The position numbers were made by a program, and so were the translations under genes. The notes beneath the pieces are model-generated. The model made no database searches. It was not told where the DNA came from and saw only the letters and a list, made by a program, of their open reading frames with translations. A stretch of DNA of 64,000 bases from Psychrobacter sp. M13 (GTDB taxonomy: Bacteria; Pseudomonadota; Gammaproteobacteria; Pseudomonadales; Moraxellaceae): positions 1,674,001-1,738,000 of the forward strand of contig NZ_CP132194.1 of assembly GCF_030718935.1 (NCBI RefSeq), given 5' to 3'. Positions 16,298 to 26,061 of this stretch are shown here, piece after piece. The first letter of the stretch is position 1. The number at the start of each line of letters is the position of its first letter.

Positions 16298-17905
16298 TTA
16301 GCCTAAATAATTATTTTGCTGAGTAAACAGTGATATGCTTAGCTTGGCACGGCGCTGTAACCATGGGCTTGGACGATAACGCGGATCTCCCGTTAACCCA
16401 TAAATACGCTCTAAGATAAGTAAAATTCGCTCGGCACCAAGCTCGTCTCCCCATGAGATAGGACCATACGGATAACCCAATCCAAGCTTGACGGCATTGT
16501 CGATATCCTTTGGTGTGGCAATACCTTGCATCGCAATATCACAGCCTAAATTAATCACCATCGCCACGACTCGCTGTGCCACAAAGCCAGTGCTTTCGGT
16601 AATGAGCGTGGCATCGACAGCAATATCCGAACCTTCATCCGAGCTTGTAGCAAACTTATTATTTCTGCCAAATAAAGCATAAGCTTGCGCTACAAACTTA
16701 TCCTCTGTAACGATACTTGGCATCAACGTACGGTGGCGCGATAAGTCCGTCAACATATCAATGGCGACCGCTTGTTGAGGGTTAACTTGATAACGGATAG
16801 CGGCGTTGGTCGTATCTTCACCGTAGATTGCCAGCAATACTAAGCTGTCAGATTGTGGTTCGTCGTTATCGTCGATAGTTATGTCTTTAGCATTTAGATA
16901 ATCAACCAGCTGTTGTTTATCTGCCGCTAAATCCGCACCAATCCAAACTGAGCTAATGACTGTATCAGACCCTTTTTTTGAAACTGACACTTCAAGCGAT
17001 AACTGTTTAGATGTATCTATAGTTACTTTTTGACCATTTTTATACTGGTAGAAGCCCTCACCCACTTTACGACCCAGCTTGTTGCCCTCCAGCATTTGAC
17101 GAGTCAACGGATGCGGACGATAGCGCGGCTCGAAGTAGTATTGGTTATAAATTGACTCCATCACGGGGTGCGACACATCGATACCAGTGAGATCGAGTAG
17201 CTCAAATGGTCCCATGCGAAAGCCTGCGCCATCACGCAAAATACGATCGATGTCCTCAAAACTGGCCACGCCTTCGCCTAGTATTTTTAAGGCCTCTGTG
17301 CCAAAAGCTCTACCGCCATGATTGACAATAAACCCTGGGGTATCTTTTGCGACAACCCCTAAATGCCCCATGCGTCTGGCTAAACTGGTGAGCGTCTCGA
17401 CGACTGAAGGTTTGGTAGAAATACCAGGGATAACCTCAACGATTTTCATTAGCGGCACGGGATTAAAGAAATGAAATCCTGCCACACGCTCTGGGTGCTC
17501 ACAACCAGAAGCAATTGCGGTTACCGCGAGCGATGAGGTATTGGTTGCCAAAATGGTCTCGGCGGGAACGATGCTTTCTAGCTGTTTAAACAGCACCTGT
17601 TTTATTTCTAGATTTTCGATAATCGCTTCAATGACGATATCTACCTCGGCAATTTTGGCTATATCTTCAATCACGATCAGATTGGTCAAAGTCGCCTGTA
17701 GCTGCTCATCGGTAAATTTACCTTTAGCCGCCAGTTTCTCGAGCATAGCCTGAAGCGATTGGCGTCCTTGCTCAGCGGCACCCGCTTTGGCATCAAATAA
17801 CAGCACTTGAATGCCCGCTTGAGCCGCGATTTGGGCAATACCCATTCCCATAATACCGGTGCCAATAATGGCTAATGATTGCATATCTGATGATGTGATA
17901 GTCAT
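16298..17905 (-). CDS. 3-hydroxyacyl-CoA dehydrogenase (PaaH/DcaH-like)
   Basis: The 535-residue protein starts with an NAD-binding Rossmann motif (IIGTGIMGMGIAQIAAQAG, residues 13-31). It has the catalytic His region (ERVAGFHFFNPVPLMK) and a first 3HCDH C-domain with DTPGFIVN; a second C-terminal 3HCDH domain begins near residue 430 (STGFVAQRVVAMVIN). Length and two C-domains match PaaH-type enzymes. It oxidises 3-hydroxyacyl-CoA, probably 3-hydroxyadipyl-CoA given the neighbouring thiolase. It lies 45 bp downstream of the enoyl-CoA hydratase in the same unit. Confidence 0.88.
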   Translation of the reverse strand: MTITSSDMQSLAIIGTGIMGMGIAQIAAQAGIQVLLFDAKAGAAEQGRQSLQAMLEKLAAKGKFTDEQLQATLTNLIVIEDIAKIAEVDIVIEAIIENLEIKQVLFKQLESIVPAETILATNTSSLAVTAIASGCEHPERVAGFHFFNPVPLMKIVEVIPGISTKPSVVETLTSLARRMGHLGVVAKDTPGFIVNHGGRAFGTEALKILGEGVASFEDIDRILRDGAGFRMGPFELLDLTGIDVSHPVMESIYNQYYFEPRYRPHPLTRQMLEGNKLGRKVGEGFYQYKNGQKVTIDTSKQLSLEVSVSKKGSDTVISSVWIGADLAADKQQLVDYLNAKDITIDDNDEPQSDSLVLLAIYGEDTTNAAIRYQVNPQQAVAIDMLTDLSRHRTLMPSIVTEDKFVAQAYALFGRNNKFATSSDEGSDIAVDATLITESTGFVAQRVVAMVINLGCDIAMQGIATPKDIDNAVKLGLGYPYGPISWGDELGAERILLILERIYGLTGDPRYRPSPWLQRRAKLSISLFTQQNNYLG

Positions 17906-17950
17906 AGTATTCCTTTATATGATTTAGTGGTGTCTTAATCCCTTCAACGA

Positions 17951-18727
17951 CTACTGTCCTTTGTAGTTGGCATCGCGCTTTTCCAAAAAGGCTTTGGCGC
18001 CTTCTTTTTGATCTTCGGTGTCGAACAAAATCTGAAAAGCTTTACGCTCTAAAGCCAATGCGCCTTGTAGAGGCATGTCAACGCCAAGATTAGCAACTTC
18101 TTTAATTTGTTCTACAGCAATCGGTGAATAACCTGCTAGTTGTTCAGCAATCTCAATAGCACGGGTGATAGTCGCCTCATCTTCCACCACCTCAGAGACC
18201 AGCCCCATTTGATCCGCTGCTTCAGCGTTTATCATGTCGCCCGTCAATATCAGCTTCATGGCTTTATGTTTGCCAATCAAGCGAAACAGCCGCTGCGTGC
18301 CCCCTGCTCCAGGCATTAATCCGATTTTGATTTCGGGTTGTCCAAACTTAGCCGACTTGCCCGCGACAATGATATCAGCATGCATAGCGAGCTCACAGCC
18401 GCCGCCAAGCGCATAGCCATTGACCGCTGCAATAATCGGCTTGCGACAATTGGTGATGGCATCCCAATAGCGTTCACTATGACGCAAGTACACATCGACT
18501 GTTTTTGCGGTTAAAAAATCATTGATATCAGCACCAGCCGCGAACACCTTATCGCCGCCAGTCAACACAATCGCCTTGGTATTCGTATCGTCATTTAACT
18601 GAACAAAAATCTCTGCCATTTGCTCGCGCAATTCGGCATTTAAAGCATTGCGAACTTTAGGGCGATTGAGGGTTATCACACTTACGCCATTATCCAACGT
18701 CTCATAGGTAATGATGGACTCTTCCAT
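17951..18727 (-). CDS. Enoyl-CoA hydratase (crotonase family, PaaF/DcaE-like)
   Basis: The 258-residue protein has a standard crotonase layout: VFAAGADINDF (first oxyanion segment), AAVNGYALGGGCELAMHAD (second), and the two catalytic glutamate regions (GQPEIKIGLMPGAGGTQR). The final DANYKGQ is also family-like. It hydrates 2,3-enoyl-CoA. It is the first gene of the minus-strand beta-oxidation unit and is divergent from an acyl-CoA dehydrogenase that would supply its substrate. Confidence 0.88.
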   Translation of the reverse strand: MEESIITYETLDNGVSVITLNRPKVRNALNAELREQMAEIFVQLNDDTNTKAIVLTGGDKVFAAGADINDFLTAKTVDVYLRHSERYWDAITNCRKPIIAAVNGYALGGGCELAMHADIIVAGKSAKFGQPEIKIGLMPGAGGTQRLFRLIGKHKAMKLILTGDMINAEAADQMGLVSEVVEDEATITRAIEIAEQLAGYSPIAVEQIKEVANLGVDMPLQGALALERKAFQILFDTEDQKEGAKAFLEKRDANYKGQ

Positions 18728-18955
18728 GATGCTATCCTTAGTAGTTATTTTTTATATATTATAAAAATACCGCACTGCGGTTTATAAAACCGAAATTGTT
18801 GTAATCTGCTTTAGTATAGATTATGCTATTTAGCTCATACAAGCCATTTATGTAAAACAGTCATTTGTACTATCAGTTATTCGTACTGCCAGTCACAAGT
18901 GTCAAAGTAATTCACACTATTTTTAATATTCAATCCCATCAGACAAGGAAGTCAC

Positions 18956-20110
18956 ATGATTAGAGATAAAGAAACCCTCGACCATATCATCAATACCGTT
19001 CGTCAGTTTGTGAATGATCAGCTGATACCTAAAGAGGATTGGGTGGCCGAAAATGATCGTTTGCCAGAAGATATCATTGAACAGATGCGTGACTTAGGTC
19101 TATTTGGACTGACTATTCCTGAGGAATACGGCGGACTGGGTCTCACTATGGAAGAGGAAGTTATCGTCGCGTTTGAGATGGGTCGCACCTCTCCTGCCTT
19201 TCGCTCGCTTATCGGTACCAATAACGGTATTGGTTCTTTGGGTTTAGTCATTGATGGCACTGACGAGCAAAAACAAAAATATCTGCCACGGCTCGCTAGT
19301 GGCGAAATTATCGGCTCGTTTTGTCTGACAGAACCTGAGGCTGGCTCAGATGCCGCGTCTCTTAGAACGACCGCTATCAAAGATGGTGATACTTATGTGC
19401 TGAACGGTACTAAGCGCTATATCACTAATGCACCTGAAGCCGGCGTCTTTACAGTTATGGCGCGTACCGATCCTGAGAATAAACGCGCAGGCGGTATCTC
19501 AGCCTTTATCGTTGAAAGCGATACCCCAGGTATCACTTTAGGCAAATGGGATAAAAAAATGGGGCAAAAAGGCGCGCATACTTGTGATGTCATCTTCGAT
19601 AATTGCGTCGTGCCAGCAGATGCTTTGATCGGCGGTGTTGAAGGTGTCGGCTTTAAAACGGCGATGAAAGTGCTGGATAAAGGTCGCTTGCATATTGCAG
19701 CTGCTAGTACGGGCGCTGCTACTCGTATGCTAGATGATGCCCTCAATTATGCCGTAGATCGTAAACAATTCGGTCAGCCTATTGCAAGCTTTCAGCTGAT
19801 TCAAGCGATGCTTGCGGACTCAAAAGCGGAGATTTACGCGGCTAAATCTATGGTACTTGATGCCTCACGTCTGCGTGATGAAGGCAAAGATGTCGCTACG
19901 GAGTCCTCTTGTTGTAAGATGTTCGCCACTGAGATGTGCGGGCGGGTTGCTGATAGAGCGGTGCAGATTCTTGGCGGTGCGGGTTATATTGCTGATTATG
20001 GCATTGAGCGCTTCTATCGTGATGTACGCTTGTATCGTCTCTATGAAGGCACCACGCAGATCCAGCAAATTATTATTGCCCGTAATATGATTAGAGAGGC
20101 TACTAGCTAA
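18956..20110 (+). CDS. Acyl-CoA dehydrogenase (FAD)
   Basis: The 384-residue protein has the acyl-CoA dehydrogenase fold: GLFGLTIPEEYGGLGL, CLTEPEAGSDAASLRT (FAD/substrate loop), MGQKGAHTCDVIFDNC and the C-terminal RDVRLYRLYEGTTQIQ, which holds the catalytic Glu. It is divergent from the hydratase, dehydrogenase and thiolase genes, so it probably starts the same pathway, for example adipyl-CoA to 2,3-dehydroadipyl-CoA as DcaA does in Acinetobacter. No CoA ligase or CoA transferase gene is adjacent. Confidence 0.88.
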   Translation: MIRDKETLDHIINTVRQFVNDQLIPKEDWVAENDRLPEDIIEQMRDLGLFGLTIPEEYGGLGLTMEEEVIVAFEMGRTSPAFRSLIGTNNGIGSLGLVIDGTDEQKQKYLPRLASGEIIGSFCLTEPEAGSDAASLRTTAIKDGDTYVLNGTKRYITNAPEAGVFTVMARTDPENKRAGGISAFIVESDTPGITLGKWDKKMGQKGAHTCDVIFDNCVVPADALIGGVEGVGFKTAMKVLDKGRLHIAAASTGAATRMLDDALNYAVDRKQFGQPIASFQLIQAMLADSKAEIYAAKSMVLDASRLRDEGKDVATESSCCKMFATEMCGRVADRAVQILGGAGYIADYGIERFYRDVRLYRLYEGTTQIQQIIIARNMIREATS

Positions 20111-20140
20111 TTAAAGCAGCCACTAGCTAAGTGTTTATTA

Positions 20141-20174
20141 CCCGTCAAAGTGCATCCATGCTTTGACGGGTTTG
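20141..20174 (+). terminator. Rho-independent terminator
   Basis: CCCGTCAAAG (20141-20150) pairs perfectly with CTTTGACGGG (20161-20170), followed by TTTG. The stem is strong and the T-tract short. It lies after the acyl-CoA dehydrogenase. Confidence 0.75.
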
Positions 20175-20231
20175 TCAGACCCTAATAAAACTTTATTTTT
20201 TGTGATTTCGATTCGAAATAGTTGAGCGCCT

Positions 20232-21077
20232 ATGACTAATGACACCCTTACCGATAAAAATGCTAACTCAGCAATGCATGCCGAATGGTTAGAACCTATC
20301 GCAGAGATGAGAGATAAAAACGACCGGCAGTTTGTCACGGCTTTGGCTCGTGGACTTGAGCTACTGCGTTGTTTTACTCCGCAGCGCCCTTATCTTGGCA
20401 ATCAAGACCTAAGTCAACTGACGGGTCTGCCTAAAGGGACGATCACACGTCTGACTTATACCTTAGTCAAATTAGGATATTTAAAACAATCAGCAAACAG
20501 TAGTAAATATCAGCTAGCCGCTGGTGTGTTGGGATTTGGCTATACCATGATGGCGAATATCTCCATCAATAATTTGGTCACGCCCTATATGGAAGCGTTA
20601 GCGGATTACGCCAATAGTGCCGTTGCTATGGCGACTCGTGACCGCCTAATGATGGTGTATCTAAACGTCGTGCAAGGGTCTGGCACTACGACCATGCGAC
20701 GTAACGTCGGCTCATACCTACCCATTCATTTAAGTGCCATGGGACGAGCTTGCTTAGCCAGTATGGCACCTGCTGAGCAAGAATTCATCCTCGATGCGAT
20801 TCGTAGCAAGTACAAAGATGATTGGTTAAAGATTAGGCGAGGACTGGATAAAGCCTTTAAAGATTATGAAGATTATGGGTATTGTTTTTCGATTAGTGAA
20901 TGGCAAAAAGATGTCAATGCCGTCGCCACTGCAATAATGCACCCTACTGAGGGCTTACTAACTTTTAACTGCGGCGCGCCAAGTTTTGTGCTTAGCCGTA
21001 CTAAGTTAGAAGAAGATATCGCTCCTCGTCTGCTACATATGAAAAATAATATAGAAGATAATCTCTACATTATCTAA
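20232..21077 (+). CDS. IclR-family transcriptional regulator
   Basis: The 281-residue protein has an N-terminal winged helix (FVTALARGLELLRCF, LSQLTGLPKGTITRLTYTLV; about 35-95) and an IclR effector domain (YLPIHLSAMGRACLA and AVATAIMHP). Aromatic and dicarboxylic acid pathways are commonly controlled by IclR members such as PcaR or PobR. It follows the acyl-CoA dehydrogenase after a terminator, so it is the probable regulator of the 15.0-20.1 kb module. Confidence 0.88.
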   Translation: MTNDTLTDKNANSAMHAEWLEPIAEMRDKNDRQFVTALARGLELLRCFTPQRPYLGNQDLSQLTGLPKGTITRLTYTLVKLGYLKQSANSSKYQLAAGVLGFGYTMMANISINNLVTPYMEALADYANSAVAMATRDRLMMVYLNVVQGSGTTTMRRNVGSYLPIHLSAMGRACLASMAPAEQEFILDAIRSKYKDDWLKIRRGLDKAFKDYEDYGYCFSISEWQKDVNAVATAIMHPTEGLLTFNCGAPSFVLSRTKLEEDIAPRLLHMKNNIEDNLYII

Positions 21078-21218
21078 GGTGTGTTGAAGCCCCTAGTGGC
21101 TATATAAACGCTCATATTTGATAGCTAAAACTGTAATACAGTATTTAAACATTCAAATATAAGCAATTACTCGCTGATATGTGATCACTCAATTTAACAT
21201 CAAACAACTATTTGCTCA

Positions 21219-24200
21219 CTAAGCACATAATAAATCATAGACAACCTGCGCAAATTTCTGAGTCTTAACAGGATCTGAGAGCAGCTGCATCATCTGTTCT
21301 TCGTGTGCAGCACTACTACTCATAATGGCATCATCTAACGACTTAGAAAAGCCGCCAAGCATCGCTTGTGCTTTAGCATTATTAGCTATTTGCTTCATGA
21401 CCAGGTCGTCTTCAGACATCTTGTCACTGACCGTATGCGCATAGTTCAGCATGTCCTTATCTGTCAGGTTTTCTGTGCTAAAAATCTCGTTGAGCCTAGT
21501 GATGATTTGCGATAATCGCTCTTCTTTTTTGTCCTTGGGCTTTGCCGTACCAGCGCCGCCGCCTGCATCCAGCTGATACTCACTTTTACTCTCTTGCAGC
21601 TTGAGGTCTTGCTGATAGAGCTTTGAGACACGGTAATGACTCATCACGATATTACTCAAATCAATATCGTCATCATCACTGGCGCTCTCGCGTAATAGCG
21701 GCTGTAGATTACGCGCGTATAAGCTGAGCTTCTCAAGATCCTTGCTGTCATAGTCAACGATTTGCGACATAAACTCATACTGGCGGGTAAAAGTGCCTAG
21801 ATCCTTTTTAAAGATCTCAAGCTCGTCTTGCTTAGCCTTATAGCCTTTGTAGTCGTTCTCAGCATTGGTAATCAGTACTACATTACCTGTCGTTTTAGTT
21901 TCCTCAAGCATCGTTTTAGCATGTTTTGCTTCTGTACGCGCCTCAAGATACTGCTTTTGCCAACGTTCAACCGCTGGCTTACAGATATTACTAATAGCCG
22001 CGTTAGATTTGTTCTTGCTATAAAAAGCCTTAACGAACTGCTCAACTTCGTTTTTGGTAAAAATATTGCTGCTATCTAACTTGTTGTAAAGGTCATAAAC
22101 TTGATCAGGGTCAGACACATCCGCCAAGGTCGCAGTCTCATAGTACGGCTGAAAGGCTTCAAGAATATCATCAGGATCGTTAAAGAAGTCGAGCACAAAG
22201 GTGCCGCTCTCTGCTTTACCTTTATAAGTACGATTAAGCCGTGACAAGGTCTGGACGCAATCGACACCGACTAACTTTTTATCTACGTACATGGCGCACA
22301 GTTTAGGCTGATCAAAGCCCGTCTGGAACTTATTAGCCACTAGCATCACCTGATAGTCATCACTGTCAAAGGCGGTACGTAGGTCACGTTTTTTTAGACC
22401 AGTATTCATATTATGTTCAGTGAACTTCTCACCGACCAGCGCACTACTATCAGGATCACTGCTGTTTTCTAAATCATGGGCGTCAAAGGTAACTTCCCCT
22501 GAGAACGCGACCATCGCACTGATACCGCGATAACCATTATCAGCAATATAGTTATCAAAAGCGATCTTATAGCGTACGGCCTCTTTACGCGAACCGGTTA
22601 CCACCATCGCTTTGGCTTGCCCGCCAAGCAGACCTTTCACGTTATCATTAAAGTGCTCAATGATGACCTTGACCTTTTGTGCGATATTATGGTCATGGAG
22701 GCGCACCCAGTTATTCAATTTAATCTTGGCGCGGCGCGAATCGACCTCATCATCAGCTTTAAGGGTTTGCTTGAGCTGATAGACTACTTTGTAGTTGGTA
22801 TAGTTCTTGAGCACATCTAAGATAAAGCCCTCCTCTATCGCTTGACGCATCGAATAGACATGATAAGACTCAGGCTTGTTTTGTTTGGAGGCGGGCAAGT
22901 CAGGATTGGGCAATCGCCCAAATAGCTCAATGGTTTTAGGCTTGGGCGTGGCGGTAAAGGCGTAATAACTCAGGTTGGGACTACTACGGCGCGCGGCAAG
23001 ATTGGCCTCCATTGTCTGATTGATGACATCTTCATCAGATAACGCGCTATCCTCGCTCTTTTTTATCTCACCTGAGACCAGTACTTCTTTGAGCTGGCGC
23101 GCGGTAGATCCTGTCTGTGACGAGTGCGCTTCATCGGCAATGATGGCATAACGGCGCGACTTGAGCACGCTTGAGTCTTCAATCGCTTTGAGAACAAACG
23201 GAAAGGTTTGAATAGTAACAATGATGATCGGTTGCGCGTTGACTAGCGCATTAGCGAGCTGCTCAGACTTTGAGCCGTCACTTTCATTTCTATTGATCTT
23301 ACCAACGACGCCATCGGCATGTTCAAACTGATAGATGGTATCTTGCAGTTGGTCATCGAGTATCGTGCGATCAGTGATAACGATGACCGAATGAAATTGC
23401 TTATCGCCTTGCTCATTATAAAGCGTTGAGAGTTGATGCGCCGTCCATGCGATAGAGTTGGACTTGCCTGATCCTGCGCTGTGCTGAATCAGGTATTTTT
23501 CACCCGTGCCCTCATCAATGGCGGCATCGACTAACTTGGTCACCACATCCCACTGGTGATAACGCGGAAACATCATGGTCTCGCGCTTGGATTTGAGTCC
23601 GATGACGTCCTCTTCTTCCTCTATTTGCAGGTGCATAAAGTGCCCAAGGATCGCCAGCAAGTTATCAGGCGTCAATACGTCATTCCATAGGTAGTCGGTG
23701 GCATAACGGCTGCTATCTGTCGGTACGTCATTACCCGCGCCGCCACTGGCTGTGCCCTTGTTAAACGGTAAAAAGTAGGTGTTCTCGCCTGCCAGCCTAG
23801 TAGTCATATAGACCTCATACTGACTGACGGCGAAATGTACCAGTGCACCGCGCTTAAACGTCAGTAGCGGCTCAGGCTTACCTGTAGCAGGGTCTTTTGG
23901 CAGGCGGGTCTTCTTATACTGGCTAATCGCATTATCAACCGACTGCTTAAACTCCGACTTTAGCTCCATCGTGGTGACAGGTATGCCATTGACGAATAGG
24001 ACAATATCAATACGGTTACGCTTAGCGACCTTACCGTCGGTGTCGTCTTTTGGGCTGTTTTTTACGCTAATATGCGGGCTATACACGACCTCAGGGACAA
24101 TTCTACAGATATTAGCCTTGTAGCGTGCCATAGTCTCGGGGTTTAGGTTGTGCTCAGGCTTGAACTGACAGAGAGAGAAGCGCGCGTTACGGATCTTGAG

Positions 24201-24512
24201 ATCATGACGCAATACGCCCAAGGTGCCATAGGTACGCGAGGCTTTATCGGTCGCATTCTCATCCGCTTTATTCAGCTGCTTAACTAATGCGGTGATGAAA
24301 TGACGCTCACTATCGATAGGATGAGTACGGCAAAACTTTTCCCACTCTTGTGGCTGGGTGGTCTGTACAAAGTCGAGCACGTCTTGCTCATATAGCGCGG
24401 TCTCAGCCGTATAGCCGCTGGCATGACCCAATTGCCAACCATGCGCTTGCATCTGAGTGACGATATCAGCTTGAAAGACAGATTCGTAGGTAACATTGTG
24501 CGCGTTAGTCAT
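21219..24512 (-). CDS. hsdR: Type I restriction enzyme, R subunit
   Basis: The chosen start (24512, MTNAHNVTYE) gives 1097 residues; the longer frame to 24647 would overlap the divergent gene. The N-terminal nuclease has RIDIVLFVNG and MELKSEF, a PD-ExK-type core (about 168-188). The SF2 motor has Walker A AGSGKS (346-351), DEAH in IIADEAHSSQTG and further helicase motifs (FQTGFDQPKL, LSRLNRTYKGK). It translocates DNA and cuts unmethylated DNA with HsdM and HsdS. It is separated from hsdMS by about 4 kb of inserted genes. Confidence 0.93.
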   Translation of the reverse strand: MTNAHNVTYESVFQADIVTQMQAHGWQLGHASGYTAETALYEQDVLDFVQTTQPQEWEKFCRTHPIDSERHFITALVKQLNKADENATDKASRTYGTLGVLRHDLKIRNARFSLCQFKPEHNLNPETMARYKANICRIVPEVVYSPHISVKNSPKDDTDGKVAKRNRIDIVLFVNGIPVTTMELKSEFKQSVDNAISQYKKTRLPKDPATGKPEPLLTFKRGALVHFAVSQYEVYMTTRLAGENTYFLPFNKGTASGGAGNDVPTDSSRYATDYLWNDVLTPDNLLAILGHFMHLQIEEEEDVIGLKSKRETMMFPRYHQWDVVTKLVDAAIDEGTGEKYLIQHSAGSGKSNSIAWTAHQLSTLYNEQGDKQFHSVIVITDRTILDDQLQDTIYQFEHADGVVGKINRNESDGSKSEQLANALVNAQPIIIVTIQTFPFVLKAIEDSSVLKSRRYAIIADEAHSSQTGSTARQLKEVLVSGEIKKSEDSALSDEDVINQTMEANLAARRSSPNLSYYAFTATPKPKTIELFGRLPNPDLPASKQNKPESYHVYSMRQAIEEGFILDVLKNYTNYKVVYQLKQTLKADDEVDSRRAKIKLNNWVRLHDHNIAQKVKVIIEHFNDNVKGLLGGQAKAMVVTGSRKEAVRYKIAFDNYIADNGYRGISAMVAFSGEVTFDAHDLENSSDPDSSALVGEKFTEHNMNTGLKKRDLRTAFDSDDYQVMLVANKFQTGFDQPKLCAMYVDKKLVGVDCVQTLSRLNRTYKGKAESGTFVLDFFNDPDDILEAFQPYYETATLADVSDPDQVYDLYNKLDSSNIFTKNEVEQFVKAFYSKNKSNAAISNICKPAVERWQKQYLEARTEAKHAKTMLEETKTTGNVVLITNAENDYKGYKAKQDELEIFKKDLGTFTRQYEFMSQIVDYDSKDLEKLSLYARNLQPLLRESASDDDDIDLSNIVMSHYRVSKLYQQDLKLQESKSEYQLDAGGGAGTAKPKDKKEERLSQIITRLNEIFSTENLTDKDMLNYAHTVSDKMSEDDLVMKQIANNAKAQAMLGGFSKSLDDAIMSSSAAHEEQMMQLLSDPVKTQKFAQVVYDLLCA

Positions 24513-24582
24513 GTTGAGTCCATTCTTATTGTATTGACTGTCGTTGTAAGTATTTGGTCTGTGACCGCTAACATCATTAGCA

Positions 24583-24611
24583 TTTACTAAGATTACTACC
24601 AATGGTAATAT
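24583..24611 (+). promoter_or_regulatory. Candidate promoter of the TPR/HEPN-like gene pair
   Basis: TTTACT (24583-24588) and TAATAT (24606-24611) are 17 bp apart, about 30 bp before the ATG at 24640. The palindrome TACCAATGGTA overlaps the -10 side and could bind a repressor. The 127-bp region is shared with the divergent hsdR. Confidence 0.4.
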
Positions 24612-24639
24612 ACTTTTACTTATATAGGTATACCAATAT

Positions 24640-25464
24640 ATGACCACACCTCAAGCACAGTCTAAGCTTAACGAAGTCTATGACTTTCTGATATCTTTTG
24701 AGGGGATGATCAATCCTGATAATATTAGATTTAGTCGTTGGTTAAGAGATGCTCAAGCCTTACGTAAAAGCAATCCTGCTGAAGGCTTTCTGATGGAAGC
24801 TTTAGTATACTTTTTGCAGGGTAAACTCGACAAAGCGGTTGATTATGCAGAAAAATCTTACCGATTCGATAAGGTAGTCGCTTGCAACGACTATACTACT
24901 ATTTTATCTAGTGCTGGACAGTTCGAACAGGCTATGACGTTAGCCTTAACAAACTTACAGGAAGATAATTTTAATGCGCACGCCTTAAATAGATTAATTA
25001 TAGATTCATCTATAACACTAGATAAAAATACTTTATCAAAAGGTTTATCTCTATTTAAAGATCCTAATGATAAATATAAAGCGATAATAAGCTTAGGTTA
25101 TAGTACTTTAAAGAGATTAGATGAAGAAGCTTCTATGCTAGAACAATCAAAAGTCAATATTAAAGACTTTATAACCGTTTCATCTATAGCAACTAGGGCT
25201 CTAAATTCATGCTACTTTGGTATAAGTAAAATCAAGATGAATCTTCAGCATAACGAAGTAGGTACATTCTTAATCGTAGATGAAAAAATACCAAATATTG
25301 ATATTGACGACTGTTTTGTTATCCATGATAAGTACACTGATAAGTTGATTGATAGTGAGTTATCTTTTAAAGATTATAAACGTATCGTCTATAATTTTTT
25401 GCCTTTTGAAGATGATGAGTTGTCAGAGTTTGAGATAAATAGACAGCAAGGGATTTTAGTTTGA
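24640..25464 (+). CDS. TPR-like protein of unknown function in the hsd locus
   Basis: The 274-residue protein is soluble with no signal peptide. Residues about 40-130 look like helical TPR pairs (GFLMEALVYFLQGKLDKAVDYAEKS in two pieces, then SAGQFEQAMTLALTNL). The C-terminal half is mixed and acidic and I do not recognise it (FLPFEDDELSEFEIN near the end). Its TGA stop overlaps the TTG start of the next gene, so the two are translationally coupled. They run opposite to the restriction genes and sit between hsdR and hsdS, a place where accessory defence genes are often carried. Function unknown. Confidence 0.65.
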   Translation: MTTPQAQSKLNEVYDFLISFEGMINPDNIRFSRWLRDAQALRKSNPAEGFLMEALVYFLQGKLDKAVDYAEKSYRFDKVVACNDYTTILSSAGQFEQAMTLALTNLQEDNFNAHALNRLIIDSSITLDKNTLSKGLSLFKDPNDKYKAIISLGYSTLKRLDEEASMLEQSKVNIKDFITVSSIATRALNSCYFGISKIKMNLQHNEVGTFLIVDEKIPNIDIDDCFVIHDKYTDKLIDSELSFKDYKRIVYNFLPFEDDELSEFEINRQQGILV

Positions 25465-25880
25465 GCGTAACTATAAAAGATTTGAAACAAGCTATAGATC
25501 AATTGTTTCCTAATCCCAAAAATATCACAGAAGAAGCCATTCAAAGAGCCTGTATCAATCGTCATTACTATTTGATCTACTCGACCATGTTAACAGTTAT
25601 TAGGGACAACTTTCCTCAGTACGATATGAGTAGAGACGGCTCATTTAAGAATACGGGTTCTCATAATAGAGTCTTTCTTGTATTTGAAGAGATAGCAGAG
25701 CTAACAGATAGTAAAACAGCTAAAATGCTATCTTTGCAATTTACTAATTTTCTAACCAAGCGCCATAAAGCCGATTATAAACTCGATGAGACCTTCAGTA
25801 GTGGCGAATATGCTCAATGTCTAAGATATGCTGATAGAATACCAGAGCTTGCACAAGCACTGGTTGATGAGCAAGCTTAG
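25461..25880 (+). CDS. Small HEPN-like protein coupled to the TPR-like gene
   Basis: The 139-residue protein starts at TTG 25461 inside a TTGA overlap with the previous gene, with an AGGGA ribosome site upstream. It is predicted to be all-helical. It resembles HEPN-domain proteins: RACINRHYYLIYSTM (an R-x5-H pattern in an early helix), then NRVFLVFEEIAEL and the C-terminal HKADYKLDETF with EYAQCLRYADRI, which is close to the HEPN ADY pattern. Many HEPN proteins are RNases in toxin-antitoxin or abortive infection systems. The family call is from pattern only and needs a profile search. Confidence 0.5.
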   Translation: MSVTIKDLKQAIDQLFPNPKNITEEAIQRACINRHYYLIYSTMLTVIRDNFPQYDMSRDGSFKNTGSHNRVFLVFEEIAELTDSKTAKMLSLQFTNFLTKRHKADYKLDETFSSGEYAQCLRYADRIPELAQALVDEQA

Positions 25881-25997
25881 CCAGTTGATTTTAGCTCGTA
25901 GCGTGGGTGCTAACCCACGAATTAATTTGAATTTATACTATAGATATTTATAAAATTGATTTAGTTAGTGAAGTTAAATACAATCAAAAGCAACAAC

Positions 25998-26048
25998 TCC
26001 CCTAGTTTTACCAATCCATGCGATTGGATCATAAGACTAGGGGCTTTT
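25998..26048 (+). terminator. Rho-independent terminator
   Basis: CCCCTAGT (25998-26005) pairs with ACTAGGGG (26036-26043), with an inner hairpin CCAATC/GATTGG and a T5 tail. It ends the TPR/HEPN-like pair and lies between convergent genes. Confidence 0.75.
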
Positions 26049-26061
26049 TATGCGTTAAAGA

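Noticed and set aside
24513-24647. N-terminal extension of HsdR to 24647
   Set aside because: The extra 45 residues are hydrophobic and non-family, and overlap the start of the divergent gene; ATG 24512 fits HsdR.
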